Below, in pieces: positions 46,990 through 57,970 of a DNA stretch of 64,000 bases (positions within the stretch are counted from its first letter, which is position 1; every line of letters starts with the position of its first letter). Below the pieces are notes generated by a model that ran no database searches, was not told the DNA's origin, and saw only the letters and a program-made list of their open reading frames with translations. The stretch lies in contig NW_026515543.1 in assembly GCF_014898815.1 (NCBI RefSeq), positions 2,418,001-2,482,000 on the forward strand, written 5' to 3'. Source of the DNA: Panonychus citri. Lineage: Eukaryota > Arthropoda > Arachnida > Trombidiformes > Tetranychidae. A program made the translations under genes and the position numbers.

Positions 46990-49900
46990 TTAACTCCAAT
47001 ATGAATACAAATAGTATAATATAATCAGATGTACTAGAATCACAGTTTGATTTGCTTGATTTAATTGAGATCCACATTGCAAGTAATCAATTTTATTGTC
47101 ATTATCTGATATTAATTTGGTTTTGATGAAATCTCTACAAATTGTATTCTGAAATAGAGCAATGAAAATTAAACGATTTAGTTAGTTTATTTCTCAATTC
47201 AATTCAATTACTTACAGGACATAATTCATCGCATGGTGGACAAATTATAATTCCCATATGAAGCCAACCATTGACCAGTCTTTGAATTTTAATTTCTTGG
47301 TCTTTATAGTCACAAACATAAGTTAAATTTGCTATTTCCAAGTGTATTTTACCATTGAAACATTCGTACTAAGATTTGATCGAGGAAAAGAAAAGAGAAT
47401 ACAATTAGTAACACTGAATCGAATAATTTTACAGGTAATTTCGACTTACCTGATAACAACCGGAACCCCAATGTTGCCATTGGCGACTTTGTGAGCAGGC
47501 ACGTTCTTCCCATTTCTCTTTATGATTAAAACACCTCGAATTTGGTCCATAAAATTCAAGAGCGAAATTTTTATCGACTGGTGGACTGTTCTCGATAAAT
47601 TGACACTGAGAACCTCGGACGACAACATCCTTTGATTTCCATGTAAACTCTTGAATATATGGACAGTAATCAGCTAAACTAACCGAGCCACCATACTTGG
47701 CGAGTAAAGTTTTATTTGATCCAACTCCTTTAATGGAATCAAAATTTTGATACAACACAGGTAAATAATCATCGTATCTTATTAAATTGCACAAAGCCAC
47801 AGCATCTCGAGCATCGGTACACTCAGTTTCCAATGGTTCCTCTTTGACCTTCTCACAAAATGGATGAATACTTTTGCCTTCACGACGTTTCTTATCAATC
47901 CATTCCTTGCAACTTTTCATTGCAAAATCACAACCAAGATTTTTACCCCATTCTAATGGTTGAGCCAGCGAGTAATTAGGTTTATACCATCTAAAGAGAA
48001 AGTGTAAAATTGAGGACAATTAACCAACTATATTAATCGATTATATCAAGGAAAATTAATCTTACCCGGTGTCTTCCATGAAAGCTAAAGTAATACGAGA
48101 GTAAACTGGACTTTGAGTATGAGTTCCAGTCATGGCTTCATTCTGATGGTAAAAGAATTGAAATAATTATAGTGATTAGAAAAATAAACAATCGGATAAA
48201 TCACATTAACAATAAAGAATTAAATAATTTCGATATAATCAGGAAGTATTATAATATCTAACCTCAAAAACCCGTTTCTCCCAATGAGTCAAAATGGTTC
48301 CATCTTCGCCTTGATCTTCAAGCTCAGCACCTTCCAATTCAGAACAATTGAAGTGTTTTCTAACTTCCTCCTGGTACAAACAATAGACAATACAAACAAA
48401 AAGAGAGATACAATTAATAATAGGTCATAAATATGAAGGGCAATTAATTGATTTTCACTACATTTAAATTGGGCAAAACTTTTAAACTAACCACAACTCT
48501 CGGTGTGACAACCATATGAGTTTCTTTATGCAAATAACCTGCACTGACCAACCATCGGTTTCGTTTAACTTTACGAACCACTTTTTCACTCCACTCGGGT
48601 ACACTGAGCTCTTTGTTTACCCCATGTCGTCCATTTTTACCCTTTGGTGTCAATGGGATACCATCTTTGTCACGGAAATATGCATAAAGAGAAATGGAGA
48701 AACCAAGAGCATGAAGAATCTCATGTTTAACGGTTGACAGAAGAGTATCCAAATCTTGAGGTTTAGTTGAAATGGACCGAGGACAAAGATTGGCATGTCC
48801 AGCTATTGGTCTGTAAAGGTCAACAAGTAACATTCAATGTTAGAAGAAGAGAAAAAAAAATCAAAATATTATTCTCAAGTAAATAATATAAGGGAACAAT
48901 TGATGGAGGTAAAAAAAGGTGTGAAAATTAACTGAATGGTTGGTTAGTGAAAATAATAACAATAACAATAGTTTCTTTGCTCTCTTGTCTTAATTACCTT
49001 TCAGTTTGAGATTCTTGTTGGCAATGAGCAGCATAAGCAACGGTTGCTCCTTTTTGACATCGATCTGTTTGCATGGCTGATATGTAGAAGACAAAATCTG
49101 CATCTTTGACGCCAGCATCTTTTGAGCGTTTACCAGTATCATGACAGTTCTCAAAAGCTTTGTTACAGATCCTACAAATCTAGAGAATGTAAGAAGATGG
49201 AAAGAGAAAATTAGAGCAAATTAATTGGAAATAATAATGATCTATAAGAATAGAGAGACTAATTAGACATGATTCGTACATCTAAATGCTCCTCTGGAAC
49301 TACAACTTCACCACAGGTCGTCTTTGGTTCACATTTTTCTATACAATGTTGATGTTTTGGATTCTTTGGAGGAAATAGGACTTCATGATTGGGACACTTC
49401 CTGTTCAATGATCAATCAATAATAAGAGATAAACAGAGAAAAGGAAATCATTTGAAGGTTTTATATATAAATGTCGTTTTCAAATGTCAATTTGATTGTC
49501 ATCTAGACGATTAATTTCAATTGAATTAATTTTGATATCAACCTGCTGATTATAATTGGACTTCCTAATGGAGTGACTTGTAAAGCTTTTTGCCAATAAT
49601 CCAAGGCTTGTGGTAAAATAGTATTCTAAATGAGAGAAGATGAGGAAGACAAAAAGAAGAGAAGAAAAAAAAATTAATTAAACAAAACAATCAAATCAAC
49701 ATTAACATTATAATTACATCAACAAACAAATTCAATTAAGAACGAGTTTGTTAATTGTAATAGTTTGGACGACAAATTTTCCACCTACATTGATTATATT
49801 AAATTTATCTTTTGGTAAATCAAATACAGATGAATCATAGTGAACCTTAATTCGTAAATTACTGTTACCATTAATTGCTCGCTGTTTTCGATGTGAATGT

Positions 49901-50387
49901 TCAGAATGAAGATGAACAAACCCAACCTAAAGTGAATGGAAAAGGCAAAAGAAAAAGAAAAGAAAATAATCAAATTTAATTATCGTGTAAATTATTCGTG
50001 CCTATTGATTAAACATTTGGTATGGTTGATTAAAGTTCTATCAACCGAATGAAAGAAATAATAAAAAAAGTGAAAATAAGCACAAGTAATTAAATTTAAA
50101 GTTAAACAATCTAATACAAGGTTGACAGCTCGAGGTAAACAGAATGTGAAAAAAAGGGATTGCTATTAATTGGTTGGTAGTTAAAGAGTTAATTGGTTGA
50201 GGGTTTAAGTGGTTAGAAATATTGATTAGCTTTTTTTTTGTCGCAACTAATGAAAACACTAATTACAAACCTCTTCTATTTTTGGTGGTATATGGTTGCA
50301 TATATGTCCAGTGACAATGGAAAATTGAGATTGCCCAATGGTCAGAAAAATAATTAACACTATTAAAATATTAGAGTCATGATTCAT
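46990..50387 (-). CDS. LMLN: Leishmanolysin-like zinc metallopeptidase (invadolysin, M8)
   Basis: Eleven exons (50387-50271, 49926-49789, 49625-49543, 49400-49280, 49179-48998, 48810-48492, 48370-48263, 48142-48066, 47990-47450, 47368-47216, 47148-46990) give 665 residues. Exon 1 encodes a signal peptide and the HICNHIPPK motif. The zinc site HEILH lies at about 243-247 (KHEILHALGFS). The third ligand region and Met-turn are in HWEKRVFENEAMTGTHTQ and RITLAFMEDTG, as in animal LMLN. Many paired cysteines follow. The C-terminus ends in a hydrophobic run (VILVHLIILYYLYSYW) that could be a GPI signal or membrane anchor. Family role: secreted or lipid-droplet metallopeptidase linked to cell migration and mitosis. 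Its first exon and promoter are duplicated 3.7 kb upstream. Confidence 0.95.
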
Positions 50388-50954
50388 TTTAAAATATAAA
50401 ATGCAATTTGTTTGTTCACAATTGAAAAACACCAGAGAAAATGATTGAAGAGAAACATAAGAGAATAAAAAAAAATATATATAAATCACTAGAGAATAGA
50501 GAAAGGAAACAAGTGATTAAACACCACAGCCAACCAACCAACCAATAGACAATTAATTTGAGATGATATTTAATAATTGTAACATGGATGATGAAGATAA
50601 TAAATCATGAATCAATCAATTTCCAGATGTAAACACAATCACAATCACATAGGGAAACAAAAATGAAGACAACAAAAAAGTGAAAATGTTTAACAGATGA
50701 GAAGACAAATTTTGTTGATTGTTTCTTTTATCTTTTAGGTAAAAAGATGAACTTGATGTTGATTAACACAAATTAACTAATCAACTGATTGATGGAAATA
50801 AATATTCATTCAGCAAAAGACAATCAGTTAATCTTGTTCATTGAAACTGTTCAGTTAATTGTCAGATTTTAGTCTCAACCTTTTTTTAGAAAAAAAATTT
50901 TTTCCAAAAAAGTGGCTCCATCTTTCGGTTATCCGATTAGTAGTAGAAGTGATC
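50084..50954. repeat. Direct repeat, copy 1: LMLN exon 1 plus promoter region
   Basis: About 871 bp nearly identical to 53758-54620 in the same orientation; I see only a handful of substitutions and small indels. It covers the LMLN first coding exon, its donor, part of intron 1 and about 570 bp of upstream sequence. Confidence 0.93.
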
Positions 50955-51376
50955 GTTTTATAAGTAATCATACCATGGTCAGAGCTTAGATAATTGTTCC
51001 GATAATTAAATGATTAAGTTTCTTGTTTATAAAATTTATTTGTAATTCTCCAATAATTATCGGAACAATGCAGTTAACATCTAATCATTTGATTTTATTG
51101 TGTAGTCTATTAATCTTAAATTATCTTTCAATTTAATCAAGTCTTGTGAAAAACACTCATTCTGGAACTGTCAAGGTGTCAAAGGTCCTAAGCCAACCTT
51201 TTTCATTAGAAAATACTCTCGAAAACCTTGTACATCCATTTAGCAAAATAATACGATAATTGTTTCAGAAAACGTGGAAAAGTTTGTGGGTAAGTTGAAA
51301 GTTTAGTTTATATTGTATTTTAAATATAACTCTCCAAATAAAATTTATTTAGACTTGAAACGATAATTGATATCAA
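50955..51376. other. Intergenic between the first direct repeat and DUOXA
   Basis: About 420 bases, AT-rich, with the DUOXA 3' end. No gene is seen. Confidence 0.35.
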
Positions 51377-53360
51377 CTATTGAGTTGATAATGAAAATTT
51401 TTCGACCCCTCGAGATCCATCAGGTATCACACCGACTACTCGAGGTTGAATAGGTACAGTAATCGTTTTGGGTACAACATAATGAGGCTCGGTGATCTTT
51501 TGGATACTTTTCGATTGATTATCAACTGCAACGGGTCGATCGATACTCTTATTTCCTCCATCACGAAGAGTCAATCGATTTAGCCGAGAAAGTCTATCAG
51601 AGGTGACCTTTTTCCGTAAGGCAACATAATTCGAATCGCCATTCTAGTTGCAATTAAAAAAAAACAATTAATCTAAAGATCCTTGATCACTTTTGATTAT
51701 ATTACAATTGTAAAATAAAGACATACCTTCATTTTCAATGTGCTGTCCGTCGATATGCTTGACCCATCACTTTGTAGTCGTTTTTTATCTTCATCTATTT
51801 CTGGAATTGAAAATATGAAAATCATCATACAATTGAATAATATTATTCGATTTCAGATCAACTTTCCCTACCTCGAAAGTAATCTTGATAGTTTTGAATT
51901 ATATCGATGCCGAAAAATTGAGCCGTTAGATCAGGATATTTAATGTCAATAATGTAAACAAAACTCCCCAATAGCAAGCAAAATAATCCTAATTGTTGAT
52001 GAAAAAAAAGTCCATTATATACAGATAATTGCAATATTATTTATCGATAAACATCAAATGATTATCGAAATTCAATTTTTTCATATATTAAAAATAATAT
52101 ATACTTTTTTAGTTTAGCAGTGTAACGAGATTTAACTCAGTTGATTATCTCAATCTGCTAACTGACCCTAATGATTTTTAAATAATAATAATTACCATTG
52201 GTTAGATTTATCCAATAAGCCCATGAAAAGTCAGGGTGTAAGAACTGCACTCTACCACCACTCGGTGATTGAAATGGAATCTCCAATGGAACTGGATTAT
52301 TATGTAAAGCCCAAATCATATTGGTTGTAATTAGAGATAATCCAGTAAGCATCATCATTAAGGAACCATATTCAATAACGATACAGAAAAGGCAACTTGA
52401 TAATAACCAACAGCCAAGAGAAAACCTACTTATTATTGATGGATTGATTAAAAAACTTTCCATAACAATCTCTTTCTCAAATCAATTTGATTGACCAACT
52501 GACCATAAAAAGTGTGACAATACCATGAAGCCTGTTGATAGAAGTGTGTAAACCTAAACTCTTCCCCATCTATTGTGAAATAATCAAGTACCCAAAGAAA
52601 TGGAATCGGAAGTCCATTGGAAGCTGATAATCGATATTGGTACTTGAGATGACCAATCTCTAAGATTAGGATAAGAAAATATTGTCAACCCAAATCAAAA
52701 CCATTTAATAGTTGCACTTATTTACCTTCTGAAAGTTTTGGTTTATCAGCTGATGATGAAACCCAATTCCATTGAAATTGTTCATTATAATCAAAATTAA
52801 TCATGTCCAGAGGGGTTCTACCTGTTGATTTGGATACATCCAAGTCTTTCAGGGTTATATTGAATCCGAAAAGGCCAATATGTAGACCAACTTCGGCAAC
52901 GATTTTCATTGGTGATGAAAACCTCAACCTAACCAGGGTATTGATTGAATCAGATTCCCAATAAGGTGAATGATAACATACTACAGACATGATAGATAAT
53001 ATAACAAGAATTTATAGTAATTCCTTTTGAAAATCAGATAAAAGTTACTCACCGATAATTATTAATGGAACGGTAAGAAAAACGGTAATTCGGCATATGT
53101 AAAACCATCTCTAAAATAGGAAAAGTACATATTTATTTAATCGTTGGTGGTGTAAATGATCAGCTAATTACCTCTCTTCCTGGATAACCTGGTGAAATGA
53201 TTAGAAAAATTAACCAAAGACAAAAATATACAATCAAAATCTTAGTTAAAAAATAGTCGATGTTTGGAAAAGTTAATCTATTTGAGTAACTTGTTGGATA
53301 ACCTTCATCACGAAATAAAGTTAAGAAACTTTTATTTCCAATTGAATCAAATGACTCCAT
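51377..53360 (-). CDS. DUOXA: Dual oxidase maturation factor (DUOXA / NIP / moladietz)
   Basis: Eight exons (53360-53172, 53110-53053, 52980-52726, 52659-52504, 52471-52196, 51988-51872, 51800-51727, 51643-51377) give 463 residues, all in phase. The N-terminus FRDEGYPTSYSNR, the first membrane segment ending in PGYPGRE, the luminal VGLHIGLFGFNITLKD and the later segments (FSLGCWLLSSCLF, GLFCLLLGSFVYIID) match DUOXA. Role: ER-resident five-pass protein needed for DUOX folding, ER exit and H2O2 production at epithelial surfaces. The cytosolic tail (about 110 residues, last two exons) is poorly conserved. The acceptor of exon 5 is weaker than the others. The gene lies between two direct repeats of the LMLN first exon. 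Confidence 0.92.
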
Positions 53361-53757
53361 GTTATTATTAACTAACTATTGAACAATTTAATCTTAATTT
53401 ACAATGATGTAAAACATTATTGAATTAATTATTTACCTGCAAATTAGCTTTCACATTCAAACGGAAATGTAAATTATCACCAACGAAAAAAGTTTTCCGA
53501 TATTAATTTCAACCCAATTAACGGAAATGTAAAATTTTCTCATTTTCTGTTGTTAATCACGGAAACGGAAATATGAATTCACTCAGATAATTTCTGCATT
53601 AAATTGATTATATCTTCAACATTTAATTCAATTTTTGTCTCATTGAAAACAATCTAATCAGAAATAAAATTTACCGGTAAAAGGCAACTCTAGCTACCTA
53701 TGTGTCTACAAGATACCGCTGCTAGTTACGTGATTTGGTTTTTTATTGTAATTTGAA
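53361..53757. other. DUOXA promoter region
   Basis: About 400 AT-rich bases upstream of the DUOXA start, ending at the second direct repeat. The phrase AACGGAAATGTAAA occurs twice (about 53459 and 53520). No gene is seen. Confidence 0.35.
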
Positions 53758-54620
53758 AAGTAATTAAATTTAAAGTTAAACAATCTAATACAAGGTTGAC
53801 AGCTCGAGGTAAACAGAATGTGAAAAAAAGGGATTGCTATTAATTGGTTGGTAGTTAAAGAGTTAATTGGTTGAGGGTTTAAGTGGTTAGAAATATTGAT
53901 TAGCTTTTTTTTTGTTGCAACTAATGAAAACACTAATTACAAACCTCTTCTATTTTTGGTGGTATATGGTTGCATATATGTCCAGTGACAATGGAAAATT
54001 GAGATTGCCCAATGGTCAGAAAAATAATTAACACTATTAAAATATTAGAGTCATGATTCATTTTAAAATATAAAATGCAATTTGTTTGTTCACAATTGAA
54101 AAACACCAGAGAAAATGATTGAAGAGAAACATAAGAGAATAAAAAAATATATATAAATCACTAGAGAATAGAGAGGAAACAAGTGATTAAACACCATAAC
54201 CAACCAACCAATAGACAATTAATTTGAGATGATATTTAATAATTGTAACATGGATGATGAAGATAATAAATCATGAATCAATCAATTTCCAGATGTAAAC
54301 ACAATCACAATCACATAGGGAAACAAAAATGAAGACAACAAAAAAGTGAAAATGTTTAACAGATGAGAAGACAAATTTTGTTGATTGTTTCTTTTATCTT
54401 TTAGGTAAAAAGATGAACTTGATGTTGATTAACACAAATTAACTAATCAACTGATTGATGGAAATAAATATTCATTCAGCAAAAGACAATCAGTTAATCT
54501 TGTTCATTGAAACTGTTCAGTTAATTGTCAGATTTTAGTCTCAACCTTTTTTTAGAAAAAAAATTTTTTCCAAAAAAGTGGCTCCATCTTTCGGTTATCC
54601 GATTAGTAGTAGAACTGATC
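53758..54620. repeat. Direct repeat, copy 2: duplicated LMLN promoter and first exon
   Basis: About 863 bp matching 50084-50954. The embedded exon (54061-53945, minus) encodes the same 39 residues with the same ATG and GTTTGT donor. No LMLN exon 2 follows directly; the next sequence on that strand is DUOXA. It could serve as an alternative promoter and first exon spliced across DUOXA to LMLN exon 2, or be inert. Confidence 0.93.
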
Positions 54621-54752
54621 ATCTGTTGTTATCGTTGAGAAATTTTTAAGGTTCCAAAAACTCAAAATTAACCCTGAAAATTTACAAATATATTGAAAAT
54701 CTAGTGAAAATTGAATATATCTTACGACGAGCAACATTTTGATATCAAAAAA

Positions 54753-56143
54753 ATGTCCAACAACCAAACAGTAAGTATTACATGACTCGATATACTTGAC
54801 ACGCTTTCAACGACCACGTTTTCTGAGATAAGATCCACTAAGACAAACATTCTCAACTAAAATAATTTCTATTTTTACAAAATTTCCCACAGAATTTTAT
54901 ATTCCCGTGTTTCCCTACTCCATCAGTGGAGCTTAAACAACAATATGATCGGCTCAAGATCCAGATAGACAACCTATTTGAAAATGGCCAATTTAGTGCT
55001 CAGAGACTAACGGTGTATCTGAACACAGGATCTATGGAAGAGATTGAATTAAACACGAAATTGCTTTTACAACTGATTGAGAAACCCGTAGACGAGGAAG
55101 GCAAATCAATTAATAAAAAACAAGTAGACTGGTTGAAGAAAATTGCTACTGCATTCAAGAAATCGTTAACCATTCGTCAATCCAAGTTCTCCAACAGAAC
55201 CGCTACCGCCGAATCCGCTATCGCGCCTGTTGAAGAGGAGGAAGACGAAGTTCAACCGCAAATTGAAACAATCAACCAGAAAAAAAGAAAAGAAGCTGAT
55301 AATAATGATGATGAAATACGAAACAAGATGATACACGTGGAACGGGAAAACACGGCAAAAGCACAAAATCTGATCCACGAAACATTTGAAATACCCAGTA
55401 ACTGGTGGAAATGGTCGGCAAATGCCCGAATCTTTAAACTTAAAGTCGTGGGTCAGAAAGAAGAGCGCTCAGTTAACCGTCTCACGGATATAATTTCGTC
55501 GATGGAAGTTGACTATCAGTTCAAGATTACGGCATGGCGAGCATTTACTCTAATAATGGTAAATCGAGAGAATGAGAGATCTGATCTCTTTCGAAAACTT
55601 AAAGAAGCAAACATTGAAGCTTCAATTGTGCCATGGAAACGACCTCAAGTCAAGGTCAATTTCCTACGACCACCAATAAACCAGAGTTGGGAACACCACA
55701 TTAATAGAATTATGAACATCAATGGATTTCGCGACCCAAAGCAATTTAAATTGGTTCATTACTATGAGATGGGACTTAATAGCGACAAGTGGGGAGCTAT
55801 TCTTGAAGTCTCGCCGGCCATAAGATCCCTAATAGAAACGAAACTACATGGTAAACTATCTTCAGGAACTAACTATCACAACGTGGTTGACAACTTTCCA
55901 ATAATGGCTTGTAAATTATGCCATCGTATTGGTCATACGAAGAAAAATTGTCGCAACCAACTAAAATGCATCAAATGCTCCAAGCAACACCTGCCTTCAG
56001 TATGCCCAGAGAAAGATTTCCTATGTCCCACATGTGGGAAAAAAGGTCACCAGGCATATAGCAAGGAGTGCAAAATGTACTGTGCTGAACTACAACTCGT
56101 CATGTCGGATTATGACTACTCATATAATTACATCATGATGTAA
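54753..56143 (+). CDS. Intron-bearing gag-like zinc-knuckle gene (copy 2)
   Basis: Exons 54753-54770 (six codons, phase 0) and 54893-56143 give about 422 residues. The 122-nt intron has a GTAAGT donor and a TTTCCCACAG acceptor, and without splicing the open frame has no ATG near its beginning. A Lys/Glu-rich region with a low-complexity acidic stretch leads to C-terminal knuckles (CKLCHRIGHTKKNC, CIKCSKQHLPSVC, CPTCGKKGHQAYSKEC). Architecture, tail and intron position match the gene at 2674-3975. It is followed by AATAAA at 56262-56267 and 56269-56274. It lies upstream, in the same orientation, of a decayed LINE RT, with an antisense gene between. It is either a domesticated gag or part of an unusual composite element. 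Confidence 0.7.
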
Positions 56144-56150
56144 AATAGGT

Positions 56151-56227
56151 TAACCCAATCTGGCTTCACCTGACCATGAACAACAAAACAAAATCAAAGA
56201 TAAACAGCTAACCCAATCTGGCTTCAC
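56151..56227 (+). repeat. 19-bp direct repeat in 3' flank of gag-like gene
   Basis: TAACCCAATCTGGCTTCAC occurs exactly at 56151-56169 and 56209-56227, 58 bp apart. A degenerate version (about 14 of 19 matches) lies at 57489-57507 within the intron of the neighbouring antisense gene. Its role is unknown; it may mark element boundaries or 3' processing. Confidence 0.75.
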
Positions 56228-56310
56228 TGCCTAAGATGTAAACCTTAAGATTGAAAATTCCAATAAACAATAAAACGATTATGCTTCAAATCAAAGAATC
56301 CCAAACTTTA

Positions 56311-57865
56311 TTATTCACTAAGAGAAGGGTTAGAATTAGGTAAACAATTGTATTCAGACAACTGATAGAAGAGGAGAGAACCTTCCGTATACCTCAAGAA
56401 CAGCTCAGGTAAAGGCTCATAGAAGTTACCATTATTAACCTCTTGGTACCCTTGGTTAGTCTTAATATTAACACAAGTATGCCAGTCATCATTGACATAC
56501 CAATCTTCACGATTTCTAAATCTAAATCCAAGCGAATTACCACTCAGATCTTGGTAGGTCATGAAAACACTACTGAAAGCTAGTCGAGTATACAGTCGCT
56601 TCTCTCCCTTGAAATCAATTAACATCTGCTCCTCCGGTTCCAAAACGAAATCATTATCTTCCATAATTGACCCTCTGAGACTGATAGCCAGAAATTCAGG
56701 AAGTCGATCAATATCAAATGACTCTATCATTTTATAGCCACTACCACAAACGGCTCCGTCGACAATGTTGTTACATGTTACCTTTATACAATCTCGCCAA
56801 TACTGTGCCTTGGTTAATATATCAGAAATAGAGACTGGGCTAAGAGCACGACAAGATTCATTAGGTAATTCCAATAAAGGAAAACTATAATGAAAATCAA
56901 AACGATGATTAGGACAATGTTTGCAGACAAACTTTCCATGAACGGAATAGGTGAACTTAGGTCGCAAAGAAGGAAAATCATTGGAGAGTTTTCGAATGAG
57001 ATCAAAATAAACCAAACTCTCCATCCCACCGGGAGTCTCATAATCTCGGCTACAAAATTCACTCAGATGTCGTAAAAGAACCATTTGATGATCGTCAAGA
57101 TCGAGATCGAATAAAGGTTTACGCTTAACAGGAGTGGTCAATCGACGATCAGGATAAAGTTTCTTTTCGAGATGAGGCGGAAAATTATGTATTTGAAACT
57201 CTTCCCGAGTTGAAGCCTTGATAACATCACGCAAAAAATTAAAAAGCACAACAGTCCACAAATACTTCGGCTCATTACGATCAATCATGTTTTCTGGTTT
57301 CCGGGGATTTGGGACCTTTCCAGTTCCAATTCTACTTGCGGCTTCTAGATAGCACCTAAATAGACTGGTAACAAACAGATGCGAATGGAACAACGGCAAC
57401 AGAGCGGAATTCAAAAAGCAATGCCCACGCCAATTCGGTAGGGCCATCAAAACGCGAGGCTATGGGGAAAGAGAAGAAAATGAAACGCTAGTCCAATCCG
57501 ATTTCACGTCATTAACTTACCATTAATATTTGAGGATCCTTATCGACTAAAGAAGACATGAGATTATGGCAACACATATCGTAAGCTTTCCGGAAACGCT
57601 GATGAACACCGAATCCAGTAAACAATACATCATAAGAAGAAATTTGCACCTTCACGATAAAATATTGAACATCGTTGAATGAATAAGAAGTATAAATACG
57701 ATAATTAAACTTAATCGCATCTTTATGAACGGTAAGAAAGTCCTTAAGAAAGATAAAATTAGCACCAGTGAAGAATTCTTGATTTACATACTTGAGATAA
57801 AGATTATGTTTGATGTAACCACTGAAATTACGATAACAAAATTCGGAAGGTATTACATCAGCCAT
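56311..57865 (-). CDS. Antisense gene: dsRBD-like domain fused to USP-like fold
   Basis: Exons 57865-57521 and 57459-56311 give 497 residues; the 61-nt intron has GTAAGT and CCCCATAG borders and joins in phase 0. The N-terminal part has a dsRBD-like pattern (VQYFIVKVQI, FTGFGVHQRFRKAYDMCC, NLMSSL), though the usual SKKxAK lysines are largely missing. The second exon looks like a ubiquitin-specific protease: GHCFLNSALLPLF resembles the Cys box, CKHC and a later CGSG could be the zinc pair, and DWYVNDDW and LLFYQL match the end of the fold. The His box is altered (GHY replaced by GNS), so activity is doubtful. It is convergent with the gag-like gene and divergent from the LINE RT. An AATAAA overlaps its stop codon. 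Family unknown. Confidence 0.7.
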
Positions 57866-57970
57866 CTCAAAAAAGATTGATTTAAATATAGAGCCAGGGA
57901 AATGGGATAGCAACTACCTGGTTACGGATTAAAAAAGAGGGAAGTGATTCACAGTTAAAAAGAAAGTGAA

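Noticed and set aside
50041..50259. Repeated ORF at 50041-50259 and 53706-53933
   Set aside because: It lies in LMLN intron 1 sequence and recurs only because the segment is duplicated; it has no domain.
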